Source: Pseudisothecium myosuroides (Eukaryota > Streptophyta > Bryopsida > Hypnales > Lembophyllaceae). From it: a DNA stretch of 64,000 nucleotides. Position numbers and translations under genes: made by a program. Positions 10,177-28,400 of this stretch are shown here, piece by piece. The notes below the pieces were generated by a model, which was given only the letters and a program-made list of their open reading frames with translations, did no database searches and was not told the DNA's origin. The stretch lies in contig OX637287.1 of the NCBI GenBank assembly GCA_951799445.1, forward strand, positions 4,340,001-4,404,000. The letters are read 5' to 3'. How positions within the stretch are numbered: position 1 is the stretch's first letter; each line of letters opens with the position of its first letter.

Positions 10177-11162
10177 AATGTACATGTTTCTACACAAAAA
10201 ACAAAAGTGCACAATATTGTAAACAAAAAGGAAGGAAAGGTGGTTTGTTTGCATTCTTCTTCAACTCCAATTCATTACCTTTTAAAAATTAATGGTAAAA
10301 CCATTAAACAACCTCACCATTCTTGGAACATGTTAGAAATCTTAGAACATATTCAAAACAACAACAATATAGTAACATTACAAAGGAACCTCAATTTCCA
10401 CACATTCATTCTATACAACCGGTTGAAGAAATGTAGTAGAACCAAAGGAAAAGCATTAGAAACAACAACAAGATGCTAAAAATCCAACATGATGAACATG
10501 TACGATGGTATGCACACTTTTAATTTGCAAAAAATGCAACTAAGCATAATTACTATGAATTAGCAAGATTGATTTCTATTGGGTCAAATTGCTAAATGAA
10601 TAGGGATTCCAACACAATCATGATGCATTATTTGGACAAATTAAGAGTAATTATGCATTTTCTAAGCGCTAATGATAGGTGTACCTAAATCATCACAAAG
10701 TTCTAATGTTTAAACTTCCCGTTAAACTTAGTTCATCCTCAAAAACAATGTCTTCACTACATGCAAGAATCTAGATGTGATGGTTATTGGTTAATGATGA
10801 TTTTATACTTACCTATCAATACAAGTAGAAAATTTTGTGCTAGTATAAAATTGATAAAACTTTGCATTGGAATAGCAATTGAGGTCAATTTTGGACCTTA
10901 AAGCAATAGATGTCTTTTTCTAGGGACATGGCCCAATAAATTGTTCGTACAATCTCTTTTCTAAAATAATTTTGCCTTCTATAATAAATTATTTTTACCT
11001 ATAAGTTACTCACAAATTGAAGAATGATTTAATTTTTTGGTCAATTCCTTTATCATAAAAATAAAGGTATGTCACAAGTGTTCAAAGGAAGAGCATATAG
11101 CTTCCATTTTTGACAAAAGCAAATATCCATAGAAAGGGACTATTTGTGTTGTGTCTAATTAC
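10177..11162. other. AT-rich intergenic, nothing identified
   Basis: No conserved frame, repeat end or RNA signature seen. A 90-codon frame at 10207-10479 looks like chance. Confidence 0.5.
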
Positions 11163-11700
11163 TTAACCCCTAAAAGACTGAGGCCTTTTTTCTGCCAAAA
11201 AACACTCAAAAATGCCATTTCTATAGCAAAGAATAAAAAAAAAGTAATTGTTTTTTTTTCACATCTAATCATATTATCTTACACCTAACTAGTATAAAAG
11301 AATGTGGAAAAAATTTCAAATTTTTGATTGGACAAATTGCAATATATTTGCATTTAAAGTGGATAAAACAAGTTTTTCAACACATTGTGGGACTAGATTT
11401 TTTGACTTTGAACATTTTTGACTTAAAATTTTTCACTATAAATTTTTGAGCTTTAAATTTTTATAGTGGAGAATTGAGTACTCTATATTTTACATTAGCA
11501 TATTTCAACCTATTTTTAATTGAAAAAATTAAAATATTAAAAAATCAATTTTTAAAATTTACTACCATAATCTCATTTACTATATCCTAAAGTTTTCACC
11601 AATTTAACAATTTTTCATGTAATTTGACTATTTATTCATCTACTATCTTTCAACTAGAAGTTTTTCACTTTAGCTTTATCAAAATTTAAGAAAAGAACTT
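11163..11700 (+). repeat. Family A TTAA element, left part only
   Basis: TTAA 11163-11166 is followed by CCCCTAAAAGACTGAGGCC and a TCTGCCAAAAAACACT motif. This aligns to the reverse complement of 34480-34917 and fades out near 11.7 kb. No right terminus was found, so it is truncated or decayed. Confidence 0.65.
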
Positions 11701-12199
11701 CAAATAGTCCATAAGAGGAGATTTGAGCCTCTAGAAGACCGTTTCAAGGTTGTTCCCAATGCTAGGAACAACGCACTGCTGTCAGAAAAAATAAATTATA
11801 AAAAATAAATAAATAAGTTATTAAAATGTTAAAAGAATACTAAAAAAAAATTCAAACAAAAAAATTTGACTTGGCAGTCGCTTGGCCACGTCAGACTAGC
11901 CATTTGGCAACGTCCCACCGTTCCTGTAGAGTTTTCACAGTCTGGGAACTCGCAGTCTCTTAGAAGCCTGAATCTCCTCTAATGCCAACTAGTGATGGCT
12001 ACCAACTAACTGCTATATTAGATTCATTGCTTTAACTTAATTAATGAATGATTTTTTGATTGATTAGTCCATAATTAGGCTTCCAATTAGGCTCCGTTTT
12101 TCCAAAGGCCAATCACAAGCTTCACAAGCCTAAGTGTATGTAGAAAGTGTAAAAAGAATGGAGGGTCATAAAACAAGATTCATTTTTCGTAGTCAATAT

Positions 12200-12921
12200 G
12201 GGTGACTGCAAGAAACACCTGTACTATTTGTTGCGTTTTCAAGAAAACTTGTGGTTTTTTCTAGAGTACTTTAAAATTAGAAAAATAATTTTTAAAGATT
12301 ATAAAAAATATGGCCAATGTATGTACCTTTAAGATGAAGATATCCACCAAAGGAAAAGCATAAAAAAATTCTTTAAGTGGAAGAACTAGAGAAGTGCTAA
12401 ATTTCAAGAAAATAGACACTTGATGCTTTAATTAGTTAAAAATAGGGGAAAAAATTAAATAAATAAAATAAAAATTGGCCATTTGTAAAAACTTTATGGA
12501 CATGGTCATCAACCAAAAAATCCACCAAAATAATATTTTACATGTTCTAAAATGCAAGCAGAAAGAAGCTCACTTTGTGGACTTCCACACAATACAAAAA
12601 TAACTATTTTTAGAATTCCTTCCCTGAAAAGCTATAAATCTACTAGAAGACCATTTCCTCCAAATTTCAGCTCCAAATTCATTTTTTAAAATAGTACTAA
12701 AAAACTCCAAATTGGCAAGTGTGACATAAAATCGGGGGCTGTTTTTAAAGTAAAATATTTTTTAAAATTACCAAAAAATTAGACAAAATGTATAATGGTT
12801 ATGAGTACTTGAATTACAAATCTTGAGTCATTTGGATCCAAAACGAAGAAGTTGTGCTCAAAAAACAAATCAGCTGGCTACGTGTGACAAAAATAGTACT
12901 AAGTGTTTTTTGCAATCACCT
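12200..12921 (+). mobile_element. Family E element (4-bp duplication ATAT)
   Basis: Left end GGGTGACTGCAAGAAACACC; right end GTGTTTTTTGCAATCACCT. ATAT lies on both sides (12196-12199, 12922-12925). It is 722 bp. Its left half aligns to the reverse complement of the right half of 59656-60376. Non-coding. Confidence 0.82.
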
Positions 12922-13428
12922 ATATACAATATTTATGTCAATATAAAATTACATTGCAAATCAAGACTCTTGAAAGTAAATGGCACAAGATTGTGACAAG
13001 ATTTGCAAAACTGTATTATATGTCCTTTAGAATTGAAAGTTTGCAAATGAGACTTTGCACTCTTTTCTTGCTAAATATATAACAACCTTGTGCAAGTTTA
13101 AAGTGCATAGACTTTGAGATTTTTGTAATTATCTCTCTACCACCAAAATGCATTATCCACCCTAAACTATCTTTCCCTTTATTGAAAGTGGGAATATTTA
13201 GTATGAAATTATGTCATAATATTAATGACAAAGATAAGCAAGCAATCCACCAAAGAGAAGAAAGACATTGAAAGAAACTTTGAATCCTCAATTGAAACAA
13301 ATTCCATAAACCCATCTCCAATCTCAAAATTTCATCTCACTAGTACTAGCATGCAAAAATTTAAAGAAACAATCCACCATAGTCAATTATCCTTGAGCAG
13401 CACTATTCAACATCGCATTCAAAAACTC
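12922..13428. other. AT-rich intergenic, nothing identified
   Basis: No gene or element ends recognised. Confidence 0.5.
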
Positions 13429-14289
13429 TTAACCCCTAAGGGACCATAAGGCCACCATATGGCTTTTGCAACTTCATTTGTAGAAAATTCAAAGTGTAAA
13501 CGTCACTATTAATCCGTGAACAACATTCAAAGATACCCTAGATGTTTTTTCTGTTGAATTTGTCATTGCAATCCGATCAAGAAATGATTGAGTGCGCGAT
13601 TATCAATGATTTTTTTGAGAGTGGAGAAGGCACTCTTGGCCGTCACTTCACATCCTCAAGTATTTTATTCCAACCCCAAAAATTATTTGAAAAAAAATTG
13701 CACATCAAAATTATAATGATATGTTCCCTTGGGATAAAATTCAAAGTTTTGGGAGCACTTTGGGGCATTCCAATTTAAACATTTTGATTTTAGCATATGT
13801 ACAAAGAACCTCCAAACCAAACATCTCTCATCAATCTTATCAACGGTGGCAATCATCAAATTATGTGATTTTGTTGATTTTCTTTTTATAATAAAGTTAT
13901 ATAAGTTTTCTTTCATTTCAGTGGTGGCGATCATCAAAACTATTCCATATGAATGAGGAATTGCACTTATTACAAGCTCTAAACCCTTAAATGACATTTT
14001 TTGATCTAGCATGCAATCCAAGGGGGAATTAAAAAAACCTCCTTGAAGTGGGGCATGGATCTTGCTTCTTGCCCAAGGTTTCTATGGTCATGGCATGTAA
14101 AATTGACCAATGAATACATCTCTAACTTTGCAACCTAATTGTAGTGCATGGCAAGCCTTATTTACTATAGAAGTTGGTCGAGTGGGTCAATGAAACATTC
14201 CAAAAAATTCCTAAAGTTACTTTTTGTCAAAGATTCACTTAAAACCAAGAATGAAGGTCTGCCCTATCGCTTATTTGTTGAAGGGTTAA
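13429..14289 (+). mobile_element. Candidate TTAA-flanked element (weak)
   Basis: TTAA 13429-13432 is followed by CCCCTAAGGGACCATAAGGCC, a clear family-type left end. The best right end is GAAGGG before TTAA near 14286-14289, but the termini match only over a few bases. The right limit is therefore a guess. Confidence 0.35.
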
Positions 14290-15327
14290 TGTACACCAAA
14301 CTTAACATCATGGTTGGAGTTTATTCTTCTTACTAAGTGTGTTCATCTGGAAAGCTCAGTCCAATCCACCTTCTATTGGTTTCCATTAAGTACACAACAT
14401 AGCAAAAAATTAAATTTCCTCATACTAATTTCTAGACATTTGACACTATCTAAATATTTATTAATGCTGCACTAGAGTGCACTACTTTTGAATTAGTTAT
14501 TGTTGAAATTGGGACTCATGAACCTCCATGTGTACAAACGGAAGTATCTGTAGAAATATGTCAACTTTGAACGCTTGTAGACTAACTTTTGGGGGGTAAG
14601 GCAACCTAATTGTTAAGGCAACCTAATTTCACTATTTTGTGTAGGCTTTCTATGTCCTATTAGTGATGCCTCCGACTCTGTCTATCACAAGAATCGTAAC
14701 ATTTTAGCACCGATAACGTGAAAGGCCATGCTTCCGTGTTTCGTGGCAGTCTTTCAAGTTTTCTCTCAGTTTGAGATTTCTTCAGCTGCATTCCCATGTC
14801 ACACGATCTGGGTCTTCCCATGTCACATGCTCCAGGGCTACTTCGACGCTTTAATCTGACTGCCTGATGCGTAATTACCAGAAATAAAACACCAATTAAA
14901 TTGATTGCTGCTTTGAGTGAGACAGTAGTTGTAACTTACTACAACAGTGAGTTTGACTTGTTTTCAAGTTGAGTGGCAGAGATGCCAAAGAACTGGGATG
15001 GTGAAACGGTTATTTCCACGGTTTTTAAGTGTGACCTGAGAGGGAATGTAGCAAACACATGTGTTGCCCTCACTTCGTTTATGTGAAGATTAGACTTGCA
15101 ATCAAACAAATCTACAAACATATATGTGTGCCTGCCGACTGCCGCCGTAACTAACTTGAAGTCTCAGCCGACCTCCTGGATTTCTCCTACTGGCAGCGTC
15201 GTCAGTTTGCTCCTCCACAACACCAATACTGTCCCTCTTTGCTACAGAGAGCCTTGCATTCCAGGCATTTGCAAGGCTCTCAAGCAAATCATCTCTGCGG
15301 ATTTAGAACTAAGAACTCAACACCACC
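14290..15327. other. Upstream region of the tubulin gene
   Basis: Composition rises from AT-rich to more balanced towards 15.0-15.3 kb, as expected for a promoter and 5' leader. I could not place a TATA box or transcription start with confidence. Frames here (such as 15096-15491) overlap the first exon in the wrong frame and are shadows. Confidence 0.4.
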
Positions 15328-19347
<4,020 letters not shown>

Positions 19348-20811
19348 ACTATCTATTATTCTCATGCCTTCTTGTAGATTTATGTTCATTACATTAGACT
19401 TCACTAAATAATTCCAATCACATACATTTTTGTTGCCATGGGGGCTCTAACTTTTGTTAACAATATTAAAAAAAAAAAATTGATATTTGGCTAATTGTAT
19501 AAGAGGATTTTGCTAATATGTTACTAATAGAAAAGATTGAAACGTACATTCAAAGGATACTAGAATGTAATTGATTTCATCTCCTTGTTTTTTAAACAAC
19601 TTCACAATTAACTAATTTATATTTCATTAATAGAACAGGATTGATTGTTATTAACCAAGTTGTATACTTGTATAACTCATGTATACATATTTCTTTTATC
19701 ATATTATTTTTTTTTTAAATCAAGAAAGTTTTTTAGTATATTTTCAAAACATATTCAACTTTCTTTCTTTATAATTGTTGTATAACTAAATCTAAATTTC
19801 TAAAAATTGAATTGAATATTTTTATAAGTTTCATTTCCAATTGAACTCTTTATTTGAATTAGACACATATGCTACATCTTAAATGATTGCAATAATTTAT
19901 TATTATTTGCTAGGTTAAAAAATTAGAATAAATTTTAATTATAATAGGCGTTTTGTGACACAATCATTGTCTTCTATGAGCATTCTAAAAGCATTTTCTA
20001 ATACAAAGATACATATTGCTTTAATTCTTCAATGTACCAATTGCATTCATCAATTAGCCACTCAATGAACATATCAAGGGGTGGATGCTTTTAGAGCATT
20101 ATGTGATTCCAAAATCAAAATTCATAACTAATTCCATGAAGGTCTAAAAAATATGAAACAACTTGGTTTATTTAAACAAAGAGCGTGGTAGGGTGGGTAG
20201 ATAATAAACCTCTGAACCGTTATATCTAGAATCTCCCACCAAAGTTCTTTGAAAAAATGAAGTATATAAAAAAAACGTAGCAAATATTATTAGAAAAAAA
20301 AAATGGATAGGGTCAACAATACACATGAATGGAAGTTGCTTACCTTGTCTTGATCGATGACGCATTTTTGCTCTATGGTTGTCTTATTGGACATCAATCA
20401 TTAGAAGAAAACCACATAAAAAAACCATGTTATTTTTCAAGGATTTTGTATTAGATGGCCAGATTTATAGGGTTGTTCAGGCCAAACATTGCCTTTGCGT
20501 TGAGAACTATTTTAATGATAACAAATTATATTACGGTTGTCATTATTATATGATACCGCATTTTTCATGTTCTTGATGCCTGTTACAATTAACAGAAATG
20601 ATGATAATTAGATCAAACAAGGCAGTACCAAAATGGCATGTAGATTTTGCAACGACATCTTTCCGCATATGTAGAATGGGATCTGAAAGCATATTTGTTT
20701 GCGTACATAGTGGATGGGATCACATATGTTCCCCCATATGTTTTCTCTATATATTCATTCATTATAGCATAGTGGCCATGATGAAACTCAAGCAATCAAT
20801 GTAAGATGAAT
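19348..20811. other. 3' flank of tubulin and AT-rich spacer
   Basis: The first 200 bases are likely 3' untranslated. The rest holds no recognisable gene or element end. Confidence 0.5.
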
Positions 20812-21165
20812 TTTCATAGGACAAAATTGATAATATGGCCAAGAATTCAAGACAAAAACTTTTCATGTTTGTCCTATAGGGGAACTTTGGGTAGGACAAC
20901 TCCTTATAGGACAACATTGAGAATAGGCCCGTAAATTCAAACAACAATATTTTTCATGTTTTGTAACATGAGGTGACTTGTAGAAAGGGCAATTTGTTGC
21001 TAGGGTGACCTTTCATAGGGTGACATTGTATATAGGGACAAGATTCTAAGTAAACAAAACAATTCATTTTTATGCCATTAGGCAACTTCTTGTAGGGCGA
21101 TTCTCTATAGTTAGGCATTGGTAAAATCTTTTAATCCAAACAAAACCACATTTTCTAGGGTTTTT
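20812..21165 (+). repeat. Degenerate tandem repeat of about 90-110 bp, 4 units
   Basis: Related blocks begin TTTCATAGGACA (20813), CCTTATAGGACA (20900), TTTCATAGGGTGACA (21012) and CTCTATAGTTAGGCA (21103). Each is followed by an A-rich run and a TTTTTCATGTTT-like motif. Similarity between units is modest. Confidence 0.6.
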
Positions 21166-23171
21166 TTTGTTTTAATTTACCTTTAGTAGACATGTTCTCT
21201 TACCATTCACTAGAAATGTTTCAAAGTGAAAACTCTCTCTAAAAAAATAAAAATTTCATTTCGAATGGTAAAATTTCTAGGTCAAAATTTCAATCATTTA
21301 TAGAGTATGTGACTAAATTCTCTCATTACTACAAGTTATGAATTCTATAATAATCACTAACCATAAATAGGGCTTTGCGTTGCACAACTGTCGATGATTG
21401 TGTTGCAAGGAAGAGATTTCAATCTTTATTATTAATTTTTTTATAACATATTAATAAAATATTTATAGTTTGGAGTTTACTGGAATTGTAGCCATCACTT
21501 ATTATATTTGAGGTCTTTAGGGTTGAAGATAGCTTTCATATCTCTTGCACAATAAACTCAAAGCAAACTACTTCTTTGTCTTTGTCTTGTTTTAAAATTG
21601 CCACCATGTTTTGTGAGAGTAAGTAGAATGATATTTATTGAAATACATAATAAATTTATAAAAAATTAAAAAATTAAAAAATAATATTATTACAAAAATA
21701 AAAAATTTAAATTTCAGAATTCTAAGTAAATAGACTACAAAATTACTGTAAACTATAATTAACAAACAAAATTTTCAAAATTTATAATTTCATGACCATA
21801 GCTTTCAAAAATTAAGATTTAAAGTGTCAAAATTTCAAAATTCAAAAAAATTCTATTGGTTATTTTGGTTCTTTCAAGTAGTGCAAAGATAATTCAAGTA
21901 GTAGTTTATTTGTTGTAATTTTCTAGAATTATGTCTTCAAATTTTATATAAAAAATTACTAAAACATATAACACTCACCTTTCCAAAAATTTGAAATTAC
22001 AATTTTTTTAACAAATTATAAACATCAAATACAATCTTATATTAATTAATATTAATTAAAATTATAAAATTAAAATTAAAAGACCTTTTTAAAAAAGGTC
22101 TCAATTTTGTATATTTTTGCATTGAAATAGTGTTTTATGCTAAACATCAAGAAAAATGTTCCAAGAATAATAGTGGTGAAACAGTCAATAAATAACATCA
22201 TTGGAGACATCATCCAAAGTTTAGAGTATAAAGATCATCAATTTATACATTTTGATTTTTGTAAATTTTAACACAAAACATTCAAACATTCAAACAATTT
22301 AAATATCCAAATAGTATTAAACATTTAAAATATTAAAATTACAAACATTCAAGTAAAGGATATTCAAACTTCGAGTCTTTTGACCCTATTTTGGAAAGTT
22401 GTTAAAAATCTCTTGAATATTCTTTATAACTTTAAGTTAATAAATCAAATCCAATATCTATCAAAAATGGAATCCAATGTATTTTGAAAAACAATGGTAA
22501 TTTGAGATCTTTGAAATCACGCCCATCCTTTTGACCTTAAAAGACAACCTTTATTCCTTGTGGTTGCCCCTTCAAGACCTAAAGTCACCATTTCAAGACT
22601 CAAAAGTTGTCTCCAACACTATCCGCCCTAATTCATACCCAAAATTGCCCTTGCACATGTGGAAAATTGTCCTACATTAATTAGCTCACTATACAAGACG
22701 AGTGCATTTATATCCATTTTCAAATAAATTGAGCACTATAATTCATGTGCCTTAAGTGCCTTTTTTGTCTTCCTCTCTCCTTTCTACCTTCCTTGCTTCC
22801 TTGTTTTTCAGTGCAATCTCTGTTTCACATTTTATTTCAATGTTTCTAATCATTAACGCTATAGTATTGATCATTTTTATAAGGATAGATCCAACTCCAT
22901 GGTCTTGGCATTTGGTTGTTGTTTGTAACGTAAGCCACAATGGTACATGTTCTAAACATTATAAGATTTATTATTATTATAGTTGCTAAAATATATCTTT
23001 TACTTTTGGATTGTAGTAAAAGTAAAAGGCAATGAGGCATAGTAGGGAGGCATATAAAAAGGACCCAAGGCTAGATATATATCCTAATTATATTTATAAT
23101 TGTTATTTTGAATATACATTTGTGATTTCTATTTTCTATATATATTTGTGAATATCTAAAGAGAACCAAAT
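21166..23171. other. AT-rich spacer, left arm of a duplicated segment from about 22.7 kb
   Basis: From about 22.72 kb the sequence aligns with 56.83 kb onward. It includes the uninterrupted site CATTAACGCTATAG...GATAGATCCA near 22854-22895, which carries a TTAA element in the other copy. Nothing identified before 22.7 kb. Confidence 0.55.
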
Positions 23172-24093
23172 ATGATTTCTTGCAAAGCAATTCGTATTTG
23201 TCAAAGTTCGTTTCAGGGCAAGCCCCTCATATCGTCATTACCTCAAAGTGTAAATTCTAATCTAAGGAAGAATAATCTCGGCTATAGTAGGACTACCATG
23301 GCACAAGGTGACAATTTAGAGCAAGACACACACTCTGCTTTTGGCATGTTAGTGGGTGCTAGCAAACAAGATATCAAAAAAACATTTAGAAGTCAAGCTC
23401 TACAATATCATCAATTTCCAACAACCAACTTTTCTTATGAGGTATGGCTCCAAGCTTTTGATATCTGTTTTAGAGCAAATTTTCAATAGCTAAAATTTTT
23501 CTATTTATTCTTATAATTACATTAAAGCATCTGTTACTTTGATACAATATGCAAAAGTAATGACTGAAGGGTCTAAGTTTTATTGTTAGAGGTTCTATAG
23601 TCACTTCTTCAAAATTAAATACTTACTAAATTTGTTGTAGAGCATAATCATCATTATAATTGTTCAATTTTTGTTTGTTCTTCTTTACTTGTAGAATAGC
23701 ATTTATTTGGTTTTGGTATGCATGCAATACTATAAAGACTCAAAGAAGACATCATCAAATTGCTTCCTTGACATCGAATATATATTGATTAGGATACAAT
23801 CAATATTAATTACACTTGTGATTTTTCTAAAAGAAAAATTCTTATTTTAAATAGGTTGCTACATTTTTAAGCTTTTCAAAATTGTCAACTGTTGATATTG
23901 TACATGGTGTTTTTTGCAGTCACTTTTGAACAAGACAACAAATCAATTTCAAGAATTTGAAGATGATTCGTCTAACAATTTTGAAAGACTAATGGGCGTT
24001 GGAGATGATTCTTGGGAGGATTGGGAGGAATGGATGGGGTGGGAAGGGGCCGGCACCTTGGATTACTCAAACCATATCAATTCTTCACTTTAG
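23172..24093 (+). CDS. Chloroplast-type J-domain protein, HPD motif lost
   Basis: Two exons, 23172-23441 and 23920-24093, join in phase 0 at a GT-AG intron and give 147 residues. The N terminus ([14 protein letters not shown]...) is Ser/basic-rich and looks like a plastid transit peptide. Residues about 55-90 carry the first part of a J domain: [19 protein letters not shown]. The HPD tripeptide that stimulates Hsp70 is gone, because YH is followed directly by QFPTTNF. Compared with the copy at 58.5 kb, roughly 36 in-frame bases are missing. The second exon encodes the tail [20 protein letters not shown], a hallmark of plant chloroplast J proteins. The stop is TAG in the expected place. It could be a J-like protein with altered function or an early pseudogene. 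Confidence 0.72.
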
Positions 24094-25418
24094 ATCACAA
24101 ATTGTGCAGTTAATGGACTCACTTGCTAGAACCAACCTTCTTTGTGCAATGGTCTTTGCAAGGGAGTGAATGTGGACAATGCTCTCATAAGAAATCTCAT
24201 ATTGATCCTTACTACTCAAGATGGAGAGATCATTGTTCTACTGTAAGGCGACTTATTTTTTTAGGTCATGGTTTTTATCCTTTCTGGTGATTCTTAGAGT
24301 TATTACTAGACTTGCTCTTAGTCTATGTACTTTAGTTTTGTGCAATGGCAAACTTTCCAAGCCGCAAAAACATTCAAATTAGTTTGTATGTAGTGGATGA
24401 AATGAAGTGTCTACCTTGATTGGCTAGCAACAATTTTGTTGTTGAAATTGCTTGCAATTTTGAGGGGTAGACAACCTCAAATTCCTTTTGTAATAATGAA
24501 GTTATCCTAAGTGTTATTCCTTATTTTTCTACCTTGTGTTTTCATTTACATGTAATAAAAAATTAAGTTGAAAAGTTAATGAAATATTTCTACCCTTTTA
24601 AGGAAATTGCACCTTACATTTTATGTGCAAGTTTGAATTTTGCATATGATTTTAACTTTCAACCTTCGTATCTCCTGTTCTATAACTCCAATGCTTGATT
24701 CAATTGAAGATTTGAGTTTGTAAGGGCATAATTATCTAAGTTGAATAGGTTTCACTTCATTGAGTTACAGATTCTGAGGTCTCTAGTATTGAACTTGAAA
24801 CAGAGAGATCTTTAGCCTAGATAATATCCTCATATTTGGATCACTGTGTAGAGACTCTAAAACTTTAGGCATACGTGCAATATCTTGCAAAATCCTCATC
24901 CATGTTTCAGTCATCATGTCCATATGTCCTGAGAAATTTACAAGATCATTATTTAAACCTACTCTAAAACATACAAAAGTACACAACAATGAAAATGAAA
25001 ATCCAGAAGCAACAGATACACAGCGTGCACACCTCAGTCTAGCGAACTCTCTTCTATTGTACAACTCTCCAATTACCACCAAGGAAGGTTCTGTACACAG
25101 AACCTTATTACAATTTCAAACCAAGTGCTTGTAGCAGCTCATCATCAATACGTATGCATAAGCTATTACTATGTTACATACCGGTAGACGACATCTAAAG
25201 AAATCCTTTGACTACTTGCAGTCACGATTGACAACAGTGTCGACAGAAGCTTTCAGCCGAACTGATTTCTAAAACATGAGCTGTAATGCTCATTGGTACC
25301 ACCAAACCTACGTTGAAATAAAACATAAAGAAGACAATGCTGAAGGATCTTGATAGTACGATCTGGATGGTAAGCTTCGTCGAATAGTCGTTCCAAACTC
25401 AGAGAGGACCTTGTAAGC
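24094..25418. other. Convergent 3' flanks of the J-protein gene and the channel gene
   Basis: The first 300 bases align with sequence after 59219, as part of the duplicated segment. The rest shows no gene. Confidence 0.5.
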
Positions 25419-28400
25419 TTACACTGCTTTTGATGTAGAGGGGAGCAGGCTTTCAGTATTGGGACTCCCCGTAATTTCCAAGCTCACAGGCCTCAAGGCA
25501 GGATGCAAGTAAGCAGTTCGTATGGAGTCCCACAAGTCCTCCGTTAAATCTTTCCGAGCATCTGCTTTATCTTTTTTAATAGTAGACTGCCACAAATATA
25601 ATTTTCAAAAGAAAGACATCAGAACTTCCCCATCAAAACTTGAAAACACATTTAAAGTTGCAGTCCAATATCCTAATTATGACAAATAGATGCACTAATA
25701 AAATATCAACTAAAATATCATTTCTGGACGATCTGGAACACAAACTCTTCAGATAAAGAAACGGGGTCTACCTCCATATTGAAGTGCCTGAATGCAGGAA
25801 AGAACCGTTGTCTGCAATAGTCGTTGAAGAGAAGCGTACAGATAGGTAGAGGAACAACAAACCAGGTCCCGTGGCCAAAGCCCTTCACTGAAAATACACC
25901 AATGAAGCAGATTTGCAGGAAAACTAGAAAGACAATAATCCGGACATGCACGTGAGGCCAGAACTGCCCGCCTGTCTCATAGGCTGGTTCATAAACATGC
26001 AAAATCTGCACATACACCAAACATTTTCCTTGAGAACTATCAACATTTTATTGGTCACCATATCATCTAGAGTAAGAGCTCTTCGTAGATTTCCATATCC
26101 ATTTGCAACACACTGAAGCTTCCAACCAACGAGGGATACATATGCCAACAAATACATGACAGGAAAGGTATGCTACCTGATTTCGAAACACGATGTAGCC
26201 CAGTACGAAATAGACAAGAAGGAATGGCAGTAACAACGGTGTGATGATCGAGTACGTGAGGCCCAAAAATATGAAGAGAAGAATATTGGGGACATATCGG
26301 TAATATGGAAGAGACCACACATCGCTGAGAAGGGGTCTGGATATGTCAACCATCATCCGTTTCCCGTAGTTTAAGATAAGAACGCTAGACTGTAGGATCT
26401 CAAGAGGGAACCCTGCCCATCCTGTTGTCATAATGTACGTCATGAAGAAATATGCCTGCATATGGAATGAAGACCGTCATGTAAGGAAGAACATGTGAGT
26501 ATCACCTATACAACGGGACTCAATTAATTCTTCGCGCTCCGCGTTGCTCTCCAAAACGCAAATTCCGTGTAAGGAAAAGAGAACGATTGATACATCCGAT
26601 TTTTGGTTAATAAAAAGTCTAGAGAACACACACGGACCACAGTGTTACAAGCTCCACGTAACGATAACAACACCTCGTAACTATTAAATAATACGCTTCA
26701 ACTTGAATACAAAGCCAGCAGTCCGAAGGTTGAAGCGACGATTCAAGAATATTAGATGGAATCACTCACTTTGGTTGGTATCACTTCCGCAAGTCGCCTA
26801 GGGATGCTACGGGGGTCGGATGAGTACTTGTCCAAGACTTGGAAAATAGAAGTCCCCAGGATCCCCACCAAGAATACGTTGACAAACAAGAGATGAAAGA
26901 CCATCCCAGCTGTTTTCCTCTCTTGACGGCTGATCGAAACATAGCCCGCCAATTTAGCTAAGAGAAACATAACCAAGGGAAGACCATATAAAACCGCCAC
27001 CACCAGCAGTGATGGAAGATACCCCTGTACCACCTGCTTCATCCCAGGACTGCCCCAAACAGGTTGGTTATGATATGAGCTATTTCTGTTACGGTAATAG
27101 TAATTAAACAATTCATGTAGCTCACCCCTCATTCAATTGATCACATTCTGAAAAACATGATTCGGATGGGTCGAAAGTCTAAATCACCATATTCAATGAA
27201 GAAATTTGCACGTGTTGGTAAAAAATAAATCAAATTTGTCAAACAAAGTCCCCACAGCATGTGCTAAAAACTGCATGAAAAAGACTTGATGCACAATTGG
27301 GATTCTTGGTTCGCTAGGGATTAAAAGTAGAGGAACAGGAAACTTACATTCCAAACAAAATCTTGCCGATATAGTCGGGCAGATATTTCGTGACGCGATC
27401 TACGTCATCAAATAGCTGGATCAAACCTATCACAGGCGCAGTGAATAGTGTAATAAGAATGGCTGTAACCACCGACAAAATCCCACGTATGAATAGCTGC
27501 TTCTGGCTGATCTTCAAGTTTTTCCAGTCCACATCCCTCGGTTCTGGAGCCCATTCTGAAACCCATAACATTGGATTCAGAGATTGCTGTGTCTGAGAAG
27601 TCACAACAGCTTCCCACCGCGTTTTGAACGAAACAAATGCCGCTGGCAGTTCCTGTCAAGAATGAACAGAAAAAGGAGTGCCGAATACCCTCGTCAACAG
27701 GAAAATCAAAATCTTCCAAAGGAAAACGCATCTCCTGCGTTAGAGTACCAAAGCCCACAGCCTGACGATTGTAAACACGCAGGACATAAATGGTAACCGT
27801 ATTAAGGAGACCTGTATTGACTACATGGAATAAGATCATAGAGCATAACATGCAACAGCCTGCAGGCTAGAATAGTATCTAACCTCATTCCTGTTGTATA
27901 TATTAGCCTGCTGCTCTCGAATCAGCCCATAGAGCTCTTCCAGCTGCTGAGTATGATATTCAAGAGGATCCACCTTTGGTCCGTAGAGTCCCAGGAAGCC
28001 TATTCGACATGGCTGTCGCTTCTCAAGAGGTTTGGTCTTCAGAACTGCGACTTTGCGTTTCTCTTTTTCAAATCTTTTCTGGAAAACAGTAAACAAGAGT
28101 CAAGGAATCTGTTTTAAAAGACATCATAATAACGCTTAGCAACCCTTTTCAAGACGTGGGTCAGCCAGTTCTCACTACTGCAATACTCCAACAAACGACT
28201 AGTAAACAAGACCCCAGTGTCGAAGCAGTCAAGATGAACAAAAGATACATACCAGCAATGTCTCCAATTCATTAGATTTGAATATCATCTGATGCGAAAG
28301 GTAGTGCAAGGGATGAAACTCTGCGAAGAAATTTTCCACTTTTTCACTATAAGTCTTTTCCTCCTCCCCATCTGGCTTCGGAATGCCGCGAACCAACACC

